From: Mycobacterium sp. 3519A
GTDB taxonomy: Bacteria; Actinomycetota; Actinomycetes; Mycobacteriales; Mycobacteriaceae
Direction: 5' to 3'
Assembly (NCBI RefSeq): GCF_900240945.1
Contig: NZ_OESG01000013.1
Location: 2,255,622-2,319,621, forward strand
DNA length: 64,000 nt
Shown: positions 1-9,108 of the stretch, piece after piece
Layout of the letters: each line of letters opens with the position of its first letter
How positions within the stretch are numbered: position 1 is the stretch's first letter
Program-made: the position numbers and the translations under genes
The notes under the pieces: model-generated
The model's database searches: none
What the model saw: only the letters and a program-made list of their open reading frames with translations
Told to the model about the DNA's origin: nothing

Positions 1-372
1 CGGGGCAGCGTGTTGGGCATCCCGGGGGAGTACCACAAGACCGACGACGGCCGAGTCGCAGGCAGCGTCCGCTTCCGGCGTTTCCACCTCGGCCGCAACG
101 GAGCCGCCCACGGCGGATGCATCGCGCAACTGTTCGACTCGCTGCTCGGCTACACCGCGTTCCGGCTGACGCAGAGCCTGTATCAGCGCACCGCCTTCCT
201 GCACGTCGACTACCGCAAGATCGTGCCGATCGAGACGGAACTGCAGGTCGACGCCGGGGTGGACCGCGTCGACGGCCGCAAGATGTTCATCTCGGGCCGG
301 GTGCTCGACGGGGACACCGTGCTGGCCGAGGCCAACGCGCTGTTCGTCAAGCTGAACCCGGGGCAGCCGTGA
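1..372 (+). CDS. PaaI-type hotdog-fold acyl-CoA thioesterase, 5' end outside the window
   Basis: The frame is open to the first base, so the gene starts upstream and only its last roughly 120 codons are present. The visible part is a hotdog-fold domain: a HGGCIAQLFDS stretch, which is the HGG motif that opens the long central helix in PaaI/YbgC-like thioesterases, followed by strands containing HVDYRK and a C-terminal strand ending ALFVKL. Such enzymes hydrolyse acyl-CoA thioesters in the cytoplasm; the substrate cannot be read from this fragment. The stop TGA overlaps the GTG start of the next gene (GTGA), so the two are probably translationally coupled. The family assignment is good, the specificity unknown. 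Confidence 0.8.
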   Translation, partial: RGSVLGIPGEYHKTDDGRVAGSVRFRRFHLGRNGAAHGGCIAQLFDSLLGYTAFRLTQSLYQRTAFLHVDYRKIVPIETELQVDAGVDRVDGRKMFISGRVLDGDTVLAEANALFVKLNPGQP

Positions 373-788
373 AGCCGTCAGAGGTCAAACGGCGCTGGGC
401 GCGGTGGCGTGACCGACTGCGCGACCGCCCGCGCGTCGAGTTCGGCTACCGCATCGGCATCGCGGTGGTCGGGCTGGCGGTCCTCGGCGTCGGCATCCTC
501 GCGATCCCGTACCCCGGGCCGGGCTGGGCCATCGTGTTCGTCGGCCTCGCGATTCTGGCCACCGAATTCGACTGGGCGCGACGGCTGCTCGCCTACACGC
601 GGACCCGTTACGACACGGCGATGGGCTGGTTCAAGGCGCAGGGACTGTGGGTGCAGCTGCTCGGCGCGGCCTTCACGGCCGCCGTGGTGCTCGCCACCCT
701 GTGGTTGCTCGGCGCGCTCGGTTGGGCCGCCGGGCTGGTCGGTATCGAGGCCAGGTGGCTGCGCAGCCCCATTGGCCTGGGGGCATGA
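369..788 (+). CDS. TIGR02611-like small membrane protein
   Basis: A 139-residue protein with a basic N-terminus (KRRWARWRDRLRDRPR) followed by two hydrophobic stretches around residues 25-60, containing the motif IPYPGPGW, and a second pair around residues 90-120. The basic-helix plus PGPGW arrangement is what I associate with the TIGR02611/PGPGW family of actinobacterial membrane proteins of unknown function. The GTG start at 369 is chosen because it overlaps the preceding stop (GTGA) and begins the basic segment. The longer upstream reading of this frame runs through the thioesterase gene and is a shadow. Cell location is the plasma membrane by inference; no enzymatic residues are apparent. 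Confidence 0.7.
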   Translation: MKPSEVKRRWARWRDRLRDRPRVEFGYRIGIAVVGLAVLGVGILAIPYPGPGWAIVFVGLAILATEFDWARRLLAYTRTRYDTAMGWFKAQGLWVQLLGAAFTAAVVLATLWLLGALGWAAGLVGIEARWLRSPIGLGA

Positions 789-855
789 CCACCGGCCCCG
801 ATAGCATGGTCGCGTTCAGTGCAGACCTGCACACCGCCCGTTTCACCGAAAGTTT

Positions 856-861
856 GGAGAG
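856..861 (+). promoter_or_regulatory. Ribosome binding site of thrS
   Basis: GGAGAG lies 6 bases before the ATG at 868 and fixes the thrS start. The upstream 80-base spacer holds no T-box-like structure that I can see. Confidence 0.7.
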
Positions 862-867
862 TCACCG

Positions 868-2922
868 ATGAGCGCGCCCGCCAGCCCCGCCCTAGCAGCC
901 CCGATCCGGGTCGCTGCCGGGACCACCGCCGGGGCAGCGGTCCGGGAGGCGGGCCTGCCGAGCCGCGGCGCCGTAGACGCCATCGTGGTCGTGCGCGACG
1001 CCGACGGCCGACTGCACGACCTGTCGTGGACGCCGGATACCGACGTCGAGGTGACGCCGGTGCCCGCCAACACCGACGAGGGCCGCAGCGTGATCAGGCA
1101 CTCGACCGCGCACGTGCTCGCGCAGGCCGTGCAGGACATGTTCCCCGAGGCCAAGCTCGGCATCGGGCCGCCCATCACCGACGGCTTCTACTACGACTTC
1201 GACGTGCCCCGCGCATTCACGCCGGAGGATCTGCAGGCGCTGGAGAAGCGCATGCGCCAGATCGTCAAGGAAGGCCAACTGTTCTCGCGGCGGGTCTACG
1301 CCTCCAAAGAGGAAGCCTGCGAGGAACTCGCCAACGAGCCGTACAAACTCGAACTCGTCGACGACAAGTCCGGCGACCCCGACGTGATGGAGGTCGGCGG
1401 CGACGAGCTCACCGCCTACGACAACCTCAATCCCCGCACCCGCGAACGCGAGTGGGGTGATCTGTGCCGGGGCCCGCACATCCCGACGACACGCTACATT
1501 CCGGCGTTCAAGCTGACCCGCAGCTCCGCGGCATACTGGCGCGGCGACCAGAACAATGCCAGCCTGCAACGCATCTACGGCACCGCGTGGGAGTCGCAGG
1601 AGGCGCTGGAGGCACACCTCGAGTTCATCGAAGAAGCGCAGCGGCGCGACCATCGCAAGCTCGGCGCCGAACTGGACCTGTTCAGCTTCCCCGACGAAAT
1701 CGGTTCCGGCTTAGCGGTTTTCCACCCCAAGGGTGGCATCATCCGCCGCGAACTCGAGGACTACTCGCGGCGCAAGCACATCGAGGCCGGCTACCAGTTC
1801 GTCAACAGCCCGCACATCACCAAGGCGGAGCTGTTCAAGATCTCCGGCCACCTCGACTGGTACGCCGACGGCATGTTCCCGCCGATGCACCTCGACGCCG
1901 AACTCAACGAGGACGGCACGGTGCGCAAGCCCGGCCAGGACTACTACCTCAAGCCGATGAACTGCCCGATGCACTGCCTGATCTACCGGTCGCGCGGGCG
2001 GTCGTATCGCGAACTTCCGTTGCGGCTCTTCGAGTTCGGCACGGTCTACCGCTACGAGCTGTCCGGCGTCGTGCACGGGCTGACCCGGGTGCGCGGGTTG
2101 ACCATGGACGACTCCCACATCTACTGCACCCGCGACCAGATGCGCGACGAGCTGACCTCGCTGCTGCGGTTCATCCTCGAACTGCTCGGTGATTACGGGC
2201 TGAACGACTTCTACCTCGAGCTGTCCACCAAGGATCCGAAGAAGTCCGTCGGCTCGGACGAGTTGTGGGAGGAAGCCACCAACGTGCTGGCCGAGGTCGG
2301 CGCGGCGTCGGGCCTGGAGTTGGTGCCCGATCCGGGTGGCGCGGCGTTCTACGGCCCCAAGATCTCGGTGCAGGTCAAGGACGCGCTCGGCCGCAGTTGG
2401 CAGATGTCGACCATCCAGCTGGACTTCAACTTCCCCGAACGCTTCGAGCTGGAGTACACCGCCGCGGACGGCAGCAGGCAGCGGCCGGTGATGATCCACC
2501 GCGCGCTGTTCGGGTCGATCGAGCGGTTCTTCGGCATCCTCACCGAGCACTACGCCGGCGCGTTCCCGGCGTGGCTGGCGCCCGTGCAGGTGGTCGGCAT
2601 CCCGGTGGCCGACGACCACATCCCGTACCTCAACGGCCTTGTCACGCAACTGAAGTCGCACGGCATCCGGGCCGAGGTCGACGCCAGCGACGACCGGATG
2701 GCCAAGAAGATCGTCAACCACACCAACCAGAAGGTGCCGTTCATGCTCGTGGCGGGGGACCGCGACGTCGAAGCCAACGCGGTCAGCTTCCGTTTCGGCG
2801 ACCGCACCCAGGTCAACGGCGTGCCGCGGGAGGACGCGATCGCCGCGATCGTCAAGTGGATCTCCAGTCGCGAAAACGCCGCTCCCACAGCCGAACTGCT
2901 CGAAGTAGGCACGACCAAGTGA
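868..2922 (+). CDS. thrS: Threonyl-tRNA synthetase
   Basis: Class II aminoacyl-tRNA synthetase that charges tRNA-Thr in the cytoplasm. The 684-residue protein has an N-terminal TGS-like domain (about residues 10-75), the second additional domain with [10 protein letters not shown] and its HxxxH-type editing residues (about 80-230), the catalytic core (about 290-580) and the C-terminal anticodon-binding domain. The catalytic zinc ligands, aligned with E. coli C334/H385/H511, are C366 in [10 protein letters not shown]417 in MDDSH and H544 in [12 protein letters not shown]. The length is typical for mycobacteria. It heads a chain of overlapping genes, since its TGA overlaps the GTG of the HIT gene. 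An ATG with a good Shine-Dalgarno sequence supports the start. Confidence 0.97.
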   Translation: MSAPASPALAAPIRVAAGTTAGAAVREAGLPSRGAVDAIVVVRDADGRLHDLSWTPDTDVEVTPVPANTDEGRSVIRHSTAHVLAQAVQDMFPEAKLGIGPPITDGFYYDFDVPRAFTPEDLQALEKRMRQIVKEGQLFSRRVYASKEEACEELANEPYKLELVDDKSGDPDVMEVGGDELTAYDNLNPRTREREWGDLCRGPHIPTTRYIPAFKLTRSSAAYWRGDQNNASLQRIYGTAWESQEALEAHLEFIEEAQRRDHRKLGAELDLFSFPDEIGSGLAVFHPKGGIIRRELEDYSRRKHIEAGYQFVNSPHITKAELFKISGHLDWYADGMFPPMHLDAELNEDGTVRKPGQDYYLKPMNCPMHCLIYRSRGRSYRELPLRLFEFGTVYRYELSGVVHGLTRVRGLTMDDSHIYCTRDQMRDELTSLLRFILELLGDYGLNDFYLELSTKDPKKSVGSDELWEEATNVLAEVGAASGLELVPDPGGAAFYGPKISVQVKDALGRSWQMSTIQLDFNFPERFELEYTAADGSRQRPVMIHRALFGSIERFFGILTEHYAGAFPAWLAPVQVVGIPVADDHIPYLNGLVTQLKSHGIRAEVDASDDRMAKKIVNHTNQKVPFMLVAGDRDVEANAVSFRFGDRTQVNGVPREDAIAAIVKWISSRENAAPTAELLEVGTTK

Positions 2923-3476
2923 GTGACCCCGACGACCGGACGATCGTTGACCACGGCGTCGGTGAACCCGACCACCTGCAGCGGTTGTGGACACCGCACC
3001 GGATGACCTACATCGCCGAGGCGCCGATGAAGGGGGGTTCGGCGGCGTCGGCCGAGCCGTTCACCGACATCCCCAGGATGCCCGACGAAGAAGGGCTGAT
3101 GGTGGCCCGCGGCGAACTGGTGTACGTCGTGCTCAACCTCTATCCCTACAACCCCGGCCACTCGATGGTGGTGCCCTACCGGCGGGTGTCCGAACTCGAA
3201 GACCTCACCCCCGCGGAGAGCGCCGAGCTGATGGCGTTCACGCAGAAGCTGATTCGGGTGATCAAGTCGGTGTCTCGTCCGCACGGATTCAACGTCGGCT
3301 TGAACCTCGGCAGCTCGGCGGGCGGGTCGCTGGCCGAGCACCTGCACATGCATGTGGTGCCGCGGTGGAGCGGCGACGCGAACTTCATCACGATCATCGG
3401 CGGCTCCAAGATCGTTCCGCAACTGTTGCGTGAGACCCGCGAGCTGCTGGCGACCGAGTGGGCAAAGCAGCCGTGA
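2919..3476 (+). CDS. HIT-family nucleotide hydrolase/transferase (AP4A-phosphorylase-like)
   Basis: A 185-residue histidine-triad protein. The signature HLHMHVVPR gives H141-x-H143-x-H145, where the middle His is the expected nucleotidylated residue. The preceding [17 protein letters not shown] is the usual loop that binds the nucleotide phosphates. The gene starts at GTG 2919, overlapping the thrS stop, and its own stop overlaps the pgsA start. In mycobacteria this position, between thrS and pgsA, is occupied by the protein called Rv2613c in M. tuberculosis, reported as a diadenosine tetraphosphate phosphorylase. That specific activity is carried over by synteny, while the HIT fold itself is plain. 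Confidence 0.9.
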   Translation: MSDPDDRTIVDHGVGEPDHLQRLWTPHRMTYIAEAPMKGGSAASAEPFTDIPRMPDEEGLMVARGELVYVVLNLYPYNPGHSMVVPYRRVSELEDLTPAESAELMAFTQKLIRVIKSVSRPHGFNVGLNLGSSAGGSLAEHLHMHVVPRWSGDANFITIIGGSKIVPQLLRETRELLATEWAKQP

Positions 3477-4144
3477 GCAACTTCTACCTGATGACCCGCG
3501 CGGCGTACGCGAAGTTGTCGACGCCGGTCGCCAAGGCTGCGCTGCGGGCGGGCTTCACACCCGACAGCATCACGATTCTCGGCACCGCCGGGACGGTGTT
3601 GAGCGCGTTGACGTTGTTCCCGATCGGCGAATTGTGGTGGGGCGGCGTCGCCGTGTGGTTCTTCGTGCTCGCCGACATGCTCGACGGGGCGATGGCACGT
3701 GAACGCGGGGGCGGCACCCGGTTCGGGGCGGTGCTGGACGCCGCCTGCGACCGCATCGGCGACGGCGCGGTGTTCTGCGGCCTGCTGTGGTGGGCGGCGT
3801 TCGGGATGCAGAGCACCTCGCTGGTGGTGGCCACGCTGATCTGCCTGGTCACCTCGCAGGTCATCTCCTACATCAAGGCCCGCGCCGAGGCCAGCGGGCT
3901 GTCCGGTGACGGCGGGATCATCGAGCGGCCCGAACGGCTCATCATCGTGCTCGTCGGGGCGGGATTGTCCGGCCTGTTCGGCCTGCCGTGGCTGCTGCAT
4001 ATCGCGATGTGGCTGCTGGCGGTGGCCAGCCTGGTGACCGTCGGGCAGCGCATGCACAGCGTGCGCACGTCGCCGGGCGCGATGGACCGGCTGACGAAAT
4101 CCGAGGCGGCCAACGGCGACAAACCCGAGGCGACCCAGCCGTGA
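3473..4144 (+). CDS. pgsA: Phosphatidylinositol phosphate synthase (CDP-alcohol phosphatidyltransferase)
   Basis: Integral membrane enzyme (223 residues, about six helices) that joins CDP-diacylglycerol to inositol 1-phosphate, giving phosphatidylinositol phosphate, the first committed step to PI and its mannosides. The family signature D-x2-D-G-x2-A-R-x8-G-x3-D-x3-D is complete: DMLDGAMARERGGGTRFG followed by AVLDAACD. The IKARAE and IERPERL stretches also match mycobacterial PgsA as I remember it. I chose GTG 3473 (VSNFYLMTR) over the in-frame GTG at 3458 because it overlaps the HIT stop and aligns with the M. tuberculosis N-terminus (MSKLPFLSR). The next two genes, patA and pimA, act on its product. 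Confidence 0.95.
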   Translation: MSNFYLMTRAAYAKLSTPVAKAALRAGFTPDSITILGTAGTVLSALTLFPIGELWWGGVAVWFFVLADMLDGAMARERGGGTRFGAVLDAACDRIGDGAVFCGLLWWAAFGMQSTSLVVATLICLVTSQVISYIKARAEASGLSGDGGIIERPERLIIVLVGAGLSGLFGLPWLLHIAMWLLAVASLVTVGQRMHSVRTSPGAMDRLTKSEAANGDKPEATQP

Positions 4145-5049
4145 TCCCGTTCGGGGGGCAGATCAGCGATCTGGGTTACGCCACCGGGTGGCGGCTGGTG
4201 CGGGCCATGCCGGAGTTCGTGGCGCGCAACGCATTTGACGCGGGCGCGCAATACGCGGCCCGCGGCGGCGGACCCACACAGCTGCGCAAGAACCTGGCCC
4301 GTGTCATCGGCACCACGCCAGAACAGGTGCCCGACGAGCTGATCCGTGCTTCGCTGTCCTCCTACGCGCGGTACTGGCGGGAGGCGTTCAGGTTGCCCTC
4401 GATGGATCTGAAGAAGCAGGGCGAACTGCTTGACGCCTACTTCGAGGGGAAGGAGCACATCGCGGCCGCGCTGGATGCGGGCCGGGGTGCGATCATGGCC
4501 CTGCCGCACAGCGGCAACTGGGATATGGCCGGGGTCTGGCTGGTCTGGCGACACGGCACCTTCACGACCGTCAACGAGCGCCTCAAGCCCGAATCGCTGT
4601 ACCACCGGTTCATCGCCTACCGGGAGAGCCTCGGGTTCGAGATGCTGCCGTTGACCGGCGGTGAGCGGCCGCCGTTCGAGATCCTCACCGAACGACTGCG
4701 TGCCGGTCGTCCCGTCTGCCTGATGGCCGACCGCGACCTCAGCCGCAACGGCGTCGAGGTCGACTTCTTCGGGGAGCCCACCCGGATGCCCGCCGGCTCG
4801 GCCAAGCTGGCCATCGAGACGGGCGCGGACCTGATGGCGGTGCACTGCTGGTTCACCGAACGCGGGTGGGGGTTAACCATCAGCGAACCGCTGGACACCT
4901 CGTCCGGCGACGTCACCGTCATCACCCAGAAGTTGGCGGACCACTTCGCGGCCAACATCGCCGCCCACCCGGCCGACTGGCACATGATCCAGCCGCAGTG
5001 GATAGCCGACCTTTCCGACGAGCGTAGGGCGAAACTGGAGTCCCGGTGA
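4141..5049 (+). CDS. patA: Phosphatidylinositol mannoside acyltransferase
   Basis: A 302-residue lysophospholipid-acyltransferase-type enzyme (LpxL/HtrB-like family) that transfers palmitate to the 6-position of mannose in PIM1/PIM2 at the inner face of the membrane. The catalytic HX4D motif is HSGNWD with H123, and the segment MADRDLSRNGVEVDFFGE carries the conserved acidic partner and the FFG motif. The gene starts at GTG 4141, overlapping the pgsA stop (GTGA), and lies 28 bases before pimA, so its place in the PIM pathway is supported by both sequence and context. The ORF can be extended upstream, but that part reads through pgsA. Confidence 0.93.
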   Translation: MIPFGGQISDLGYATGWRLVRAMPEFVARNAFDAGAQYAARGGGPTQLRKNLARVIGTTPEQVPDELIRASLSSYARYWREAFRLPSMDLKKQGELLDAYFEGKEHIAAALDAGRGAIMALPHSGNWDMAGVWLVWRHGTFTTVNERLKPESLYHRFIAYRESLGFEMLPLTGGERPPFEILTERLRAGRPVCLMADRDLSRNGVEVDFFGEPTRMPAGSAKLAIETGADLMAVHCWFTERGWGLTISEPLDTSSGDVTVITQKLADHFAANIAAHPADWHMIQPQWIADLSDERRAKLESR

Positions 5050-5077
5050 TGAGCGCTCGCGCGAAGAATGGACCGTA

Positions 5078-6208
5078 ATGCGTATCGGCATGGTCTGCCC
5101 GTATTCGTTCGACGTCCCCGGCGGCGTGCAATCGCACGTCCTACAACTGGCCGACGTGATGCACCGCGGCGGTCACGACGTCAGCGTGCTGGCGCCCACT
5201 TCTTCTGACGCGCATGCCTCACTGCCCGACTACGTCGTCTCCGGCGGCAAGGCGGTGCCCATTCCGTACAACGGCTCGGTGGCCCGGCTGCGGTTCGGCC
5301 CCGCCACCCACCGCATGGTCAAGCGGTGGCTGGCCGACGGCGACTTCGACGTGCTGCATCTGCACGAGCCCAATGCGCCCAGTTTGTCGATGCTGGCGCT
5401 GAACATCGCCGAGGGCCCGATCGTCGCGACCTTCCACACCTCCACGACAAAGTCGTTGACGCTCAGCGTCTTCGAGCCGATTCTGAGGCCGATGCACGAG
5501 AAGATCGTCGGCCGGATCGCGGTGTCGGATCTGGCGCGGCGCTGGCAGATGGAGGCGCTCGGCAGCGACGCGGTGGAGATCCCCAACGGGGTGGACGTGG
5601 GGTCGTTCGCGCATGCGCCGCTTCTCGACGGCTACCCGCGACCGGGCAAGACGGTGCTGTTCCTGGGGCGCTTCGACGAGCCGCGCAAGGGCATGGCCGT
5701 GCTGCTCGGCGCGCTGCCCGCGCTGGTGGAGCGGTTCGCCGACGTCGAGATCCTGATCGTCGGCCGCGGCGACGAGGACGAACTTCGGGAGAACGCCGGC
5801 AAACTGGCCGGGCATCTGCGCTTCCTCGGCCAGGTAGACGATGCGCAGAAGGCGTCGGCGATGCGCAGCGCCGACGTGTACTGCGCCCCGCACCTCGGCG
5901 GCGAGAGCTTCGGCATCGTGCTCGTCGAGGCGATGGCGGCGGGCACCCCGGTGGTCGCCAGTGACCTCGACGCGTTCCGCCGGGTGCTGGTCGACGGCAA
6001 GGCGGGCCGACTGGTGCCGGTCGACGACCCGGCGGCGTTGGCCGGCGGAATCGTCGAGGTGCTGGAGAACGACGCGCTGCGGGCCGGCTATGTCGCCGCA
6101 GCCACCGAGGCGGTGCGGCGCTACGACTGGTCGGTCGTCGAACGGCAGATCATGCGGGTCTACGAAACCGTGGCGGGCGCGGGCACGAAGGTCAAGGTGG
6201 CGAGTTGA
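5078..6208 (+). CDS. pimA: Phosphatidylinositol alpha-mannosyltransferase
   Basis: GT-B, family GT4 glycosyltransferase of 376 residues that moves mannose from GDP-mannose to the 2-position of the inositol of PI, starting PIM synthesis at the cytoplasmic membrane face. The N-terminal Rossmann half opens with MVCPYSFDVPGGVQSHV, the GGVQ glycine loop of GT4 enzymes. The C-terminal half holds LGRFDEPRKGM, the sugar-nucleotide binding turn, and ESFGIVLVEAMAAGTPVVAS, the EX7E motif region with both glutamates present. It follows patA by 28 bases, and its TGA overlaps the TTG start of the next gene. Confidence 0.95.
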   Translation: MRIGMVCPYSFDVPGGVQSHVLQLADVMHRGGHDVSVLAPTSSDAHASLPDYVVSGGKAVPIPYNGSVARLRFGPATHRMVKRWLADGDFDVLHLHEPNAPSLSMLALNIAEGPIVATFHTSTTKSLTLSVFEPILRPMHEKIVGRIAVSDLARRWQMEALGSDAVEIPNGVDVGSFAHAPLLDGYPRPGKTVLFLGRFDEPRKGMAVLLGALPALVERFADVEILIVGRGDEDELRENAGKLAGHLRFLGQVDDAQKASAMRSADVYCAPHLGGESFGIVLVEAMAAGTPVVASDLDAFRRVLVDGKAGRLVPVDDPAALAGGIVEVLENDALRAGYVAAATEAVRRYDWSVVERQIMRVYETVAGAGTKVKVAS

Positions 6209-6735
6209 TCACGTGGGCAGTGGTCGTCGCGCTGGCGCTGCTGGTCGTCGTGTTCCTGTTGATCGCCGCGTGGGCCTACCAGACCGCGCACCGACTGGAC
6301 CGGCTGCACGTGCGCTACGACCTGTCGTGGCAGGCACTCGACGGTGCGCTGGCCCGCCGTGCGGTGGTGGCGCGCGCCGTCGCAGTCGAGGCGTACGCAG
6401 GCAGTCCGGACGGCAAGCGGTTGGCGGCCCTTGCCGACGCGGCGGAGCGGGCGCCGCGCACGGGGCGCGAGGCTGCCGAGAACGAGCTCTCGGCAGCGCT
6501 GGCGCTCGTCGATCCGGCGTCGCTTCCGGTGGCCATGGTCGCCGAGCTCGCCGACGCCGAGGCACGGGTGCTGCTCGCCCGCCGGTTCCACAACGACGCC
6601 GTCCGTGACACGCTGGCGCTGCGGGAGCGGCCTGCGGTGCGCATCCTTCGGCTCGGCGGAACCGCGGCGCTGCCAAGCTATTTCGAGATCGCCGAGCGCG
6701 CGGAGGTCGCGCCGCCGGAGGTCGGATGGCGGTGA
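6205..6735 (+). CDS. Single-pass membrane protein next to pimA (N-terminal half of the Rv2609c type)
   Basis: A 176-residue protein with one N-terminal transmembrane helix (about residues 4-26, very rich in V, L and A) and then a soluble alpha-helical part beginning HRLDRLHVRYDLSWQALD that recalls LemA-like helical bundles. The TTG start at 6205 overlaps the pimA TGA and directly precedes the membrane helix, so it is preferred although TTG is rare. Its 3' end overlaps the start of the Nudix gene by 10 bases in another frame. From memory, the M. tuberculosis counterpart Rv2609c carries this segment fused to a MutT/Nudix domain. The function is unknown. Confidence 0.75.
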   Translation: MITWAVVVALALLVVVFLLIAAWAYQTAHRLDRLHVRYDLSWQALDGALARRAVVARAVAVEAYAGSPDGKRLAALADAAERAPRTGREAAENELSAALALVDPASLPVAMVAELADAEARVLLARRFHNDAVRDTLALRERPAVRILRLGGTAALPSYFEIAERAEVAPPEVGWR

Positions 6736-7238
6736 CACTGCGCACGTCTGCCCGGGTGGTTCTGCTCGACGAGGACGGTGCGGTGCTGCTGTTCTGCGGA
6801 TCGGACCCCGCCACCTCCGACGCGCCGCGGTGGTGGTTCACCATCGGCGGGGCGGTGGAACCAGGGGAGGCGCTGGCTGATGCCGCGGCGCGGGAACTCG
6901 CCGAGGAGACCGGCCTGCAGGTGATGCCCACCGAACTCGTCGGTCCGGTCTGGCGGCGTGAAGCGGTGTTCGAGTTCGACGGCGCCGTGATCCATAGCGA
7001 GGAATTGTTCTTCGTCCACCGCACCAGCCGCTTCGAGCCGGCGACTAGTGGTCACACGGAGCTGGAGCGCCGCACGATTCACGGTCACCGCTGGTGCGAT
7101 GCGACAATGATCGACGAACTGGTCGCCAAGGGCGAAACTGTGTACCCGCTGCAGCTAGGCGAGCTTCTCGACGACGCGAACGTGCTTGCCGACATGCAGA
7201 GCGGTACACGCGAACGGCAGCTGCAAGCCATCCGCTGA
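6726..7238 (+). CDS. Nudix hydrolase (MutT-like)
   Basis: A 170-residue Nudix enzyme. The complete Nudix box G-x5-E-x7-RE-U-x-EE-x-G-U is read as GAVEPGEALADAAARELAEE followed by TGL, with the metal-binding RE and EE pairs present. It would hydrolyse a nucleoside diphosphate linked to a variable group in the cytoplasm, but nothing in the sequence fixes the substrate. The ATG at 6726 lies inside the end of the upstream membrane-protein gene in a different frame, so translation is likely coupled. The remaining 65 bases before pdxS hold that gene's leader. Confidence 0.88.
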   Translation: MAVTLRTSARVVLLDEDGAVLLFCGSDPATSDAPRWWFTIGGAVEPGEALADAAARELAEETGLQVMPTELVGPVWRREAVFEFDGAVIHSEELFFVHRTSRFEPATSGHTELERRTIHGHRWCDATMIDELVAKGETVYPLQLGELLDDANVLADMQSGTRERQLQAIR

Positions 7239-7290
7239 TGTGCGGATTCAATGCATTTGCCGCCCCCTCTAGACTGGATCAGTAGCAATT

Positions 7291-7297
7291 GGAGGAG
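7291..7297 (+). promoter_or_regulatory. Ribosome binding site that decides the pdxS start
   Basis: GGAGGAG ends 6 bases before GTG 7304. An in-frame TTG at 7289 overlaps this Shine-Dalgarno sequence itself and so cannot be the start. A TAGACT sequence at 7270-7275 could serve as a -10 box; that is weaker. Confidence 0.75.
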
Positions 7298-7303
7298 ATA
7301 ACA

Positions 7304-8221
7304 GTGGATACCGCAGCTGGATCGAACGGGTCGGCCAACAGCCAGACCGGGACGGCGCGGGTGAAGCGCGGCATGGCCGAGATGCTCAAGGGCGGCGTGA
7401 TCATGGACGTCGTCACCCCCGAACAGGCCCGCATCGCCGAGGGCGCAGGCGCTGTTGCTGTCATGGCACTGGAGCGGGTGCCCGCCGACATCCGCGCGCA
7501 GGGCGGGGTGTCGCGGATGAGCGATCCCGACATGATCGAGGGCATCATCTCCGCGGTCACCATCCCGGTGATGGCCAAGGCGCGCATCGGGCATTTCGTC
7601 GAGGCGCAGATTCTGCAGAGCCTAGGCGTGGATTACATCGACGAGTCCGAGGTGCTGACCCCGGCCGACTACACCCACCACATCGACAAGTGGAAGTTCA
7701 CCGTGCCGTTCGTGTGCGGTGCCACCAACCTCGGCGAGGCGTTGCGCCGTATCACCGAGGGGGCGGCGATGATCCGCTCGAAGGGTGAGGCGGGCACCGG
7801 GGACGTGTCCAACGCGACCACGCACATGCGGCAGATCGGCGGTGAGATCCGTCGGCTGACGTCGCTGTCCGAAGACGAGTTGTACGTGGCGGCAAAGGAA
7901 TTGCAGGCGCCCTACGAACTCGTCGTGGAAGTGGCCAGGGCGGGCAAGCTGCCGGTGACGCTGTTCACCGCAGGTGGCATCGCCACGCCTGCCGATGCGG
8001 CGATGATGATGCAGCTCGGTGCCGAGGGCGTGTTCGTCGGTTCGGGCATCTTCAAGTCCGGCGACCCCGCGGCCCGGGCGGCGGCGATCGTCAAGGCCAC
8101 CACTTTCTACGACGACCCCGACGTGCTGGCCAAGGTGTCACGCGGGCTGGGGGAGGCCATGGTCGGCATCAACGTGGAGGACATCGCGGCCCCGCACCGG
8201 CTCGCCGAACGCGGCTGGTAA
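7304..8221 (+). CDS. pdxS: Pyridoxal 5'-phosphate synthase, PdxS (lyase) subunit
   Basis: A 305-residue TIM-barrel subunit that condenses ribose 5-phosphate, glyceraldehyde 3-phosphate and ammonia into PLP. The sequence is highly conserved: [17 protein letters not shown], the [16 protein letters not shown] strand with an active-site lysine, [15 protein letters not shown], and [11 protein letters not shown] with the phosphate-binding loop. The start at GTG 7304 is set by GGAGGAG. The glutaminase partner PdxT is encoded two genes downstream, with tesB between them, the same order I recall in M. tuberculosis (Rv2606c-Rv2604c). Confidence 0.97.
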   Translation: MDTAAGSNGSANSQTGTARVKRGMAEMLKGGVIMDVVTPEQARIAEGAGAVAVMALERVPADIRAQGGVSRMSDPDMIEGIISAVTIPVMAKARIGHFVEAQILQSLGVDYIDESEVLTPADYTHHIDKWKFTVPFVCGATNLGEALRRITEGAAMIRSKGEAGTGDVSNATTHMRQIGGEIRRLTSLSEDELYVAAKELQAPYELVVEVARAGKLPVTLFTAGGIATPADAAMMMQLGAEGVFVGSGIFKSGDPAARAAAIVKATTFYDDPDVLAKVSRGLGEAMVGINVEDIAAPHRLAERGW

Positions 8222-8265
8222 GGCCACCGCGATGAGCCGCTCGGGCGAAGAGCCAAAATAACCGC

Positions 8266-9108
8266 ATGGCGATCGAAGAGATCCTCAACCTCGAGCAACT
8301 CGAGGTGAACATCTACCGCGGAAGTGTCTTCAGCCCCGAATCCGGCTATTTCCAGCGCACTTTCGGCGGTCATGTGGCGGGCCAGTCGCTGGTGTCGGCG
8401 GTGCGCACGGTCGACGATCGCTTTGCGGTGCATTCGCTGCACGGCTATTTCCTGCGGCCGGGCGACGCCAAGGCGCCGACGGTCTTCATCGTCGAACGCC
8501 TTCGCGACGGGGGGTCGTTCGTCACGCGGCGCGTCAACGCCATCCAGCACGGCGAAACGATCTTCTCGATGTCGGCGTCGTTCCAGAGCGACCAGAGCGG
8601 CATCGAGCATCAGGACGCGATGCCGTACGCGCCGCCGCCGGACGACCTGCCCGGGTTCATCTCCAAGGGCGGAGCGTTCGACGACGCGGGCTTCGCCCAG
8701 TTCGCGGAATGGGATGTGCGCATCGTGCCGCGCGATCAGATGAAGCTGCTGCCGGGGAAGGCGTCGCAACAGCAGGTGTGGTTTCGGCATCGTGATCCGC
8801 TGCCCGACGACCCGGTCCTGCACATTTGCGCGCTGGCCTACATGAGCGACCTCACGCTGCTGGGCTCGGCCCAGGTCAACCACGTCGAAGAACGTCCGCA
8901 CCTGATGGTGGCGTCGCTGGATCACGCGATGTGGTTCATGCGGCCGTTCCGGGCCGACGAATGGCTGCTCTACGACCAGTCATCGCCGTCAGCGTCGGGT
9001 GGCCGCTCGCTGACGCAGGGCAAGATCTTCACCCAGACCGGGGAGATGGTGGCGGCGGTGATGCAGGAGGGGCTGACCCGCTACAAGCGCGACTACCAGA
9101 AGCCATGA
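8266..9108 (+). CDS. tesB: Acyl-CoA thioesterase II (TesB type)
   Basis: A 280-residue double-hotdog thioesterase that splits medium- and long-chain acyl-CoA to free fatty acid and CoA in the cytoplasm. The two halves are visible: [18 protein letters not shown] near residue 30, and [20 protein letters not shown] near residue 215 with the catalytic Asp. [20 protein letters not shown] supplies the Ser/Thr and Gln of the TesB triad. Its TGA overlaps the ATG of pdxT, so this lipid enzyme is wedged into the PLP synthase operon. The functional link to vitamin B6 is unclear and may be only positional. Confidence 0.93.
   Translation: MAIEEILNLEQLEVNIYRGSVFSPESGYFQRTFGGHVAGQSLVSAVRTVDDRFAVHSLHGYFLRPGDAKAPTVFIVERLRDGGSFVTRRVNAIQHGETIFSMSASFQSDQSGIEHQDAMPYAPPPDDLPGFISKGGAFDDAGFAQFAEWDVRIVPRDQMKLLPGKASQQQVWFRHRDPLPDDPVLHICALAYMSDLTLLGSAQVNHVEERPHLMVASLDHAMWFMRPFRADEWLLYDQSSPSASGGRSLTQGKIFTQTGEMVAAVMQEGLTRYKRDYQKP

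Noticed and set aside
789..867. T-box or other riboswitch before thrS
   Set aside because: The 79-base spacer is too short and shows only a 14-base palindrome (GTGCAG-AC-CTGCAC at 819-832) with a two-base centre, which cannot form a T-box antiterminator.
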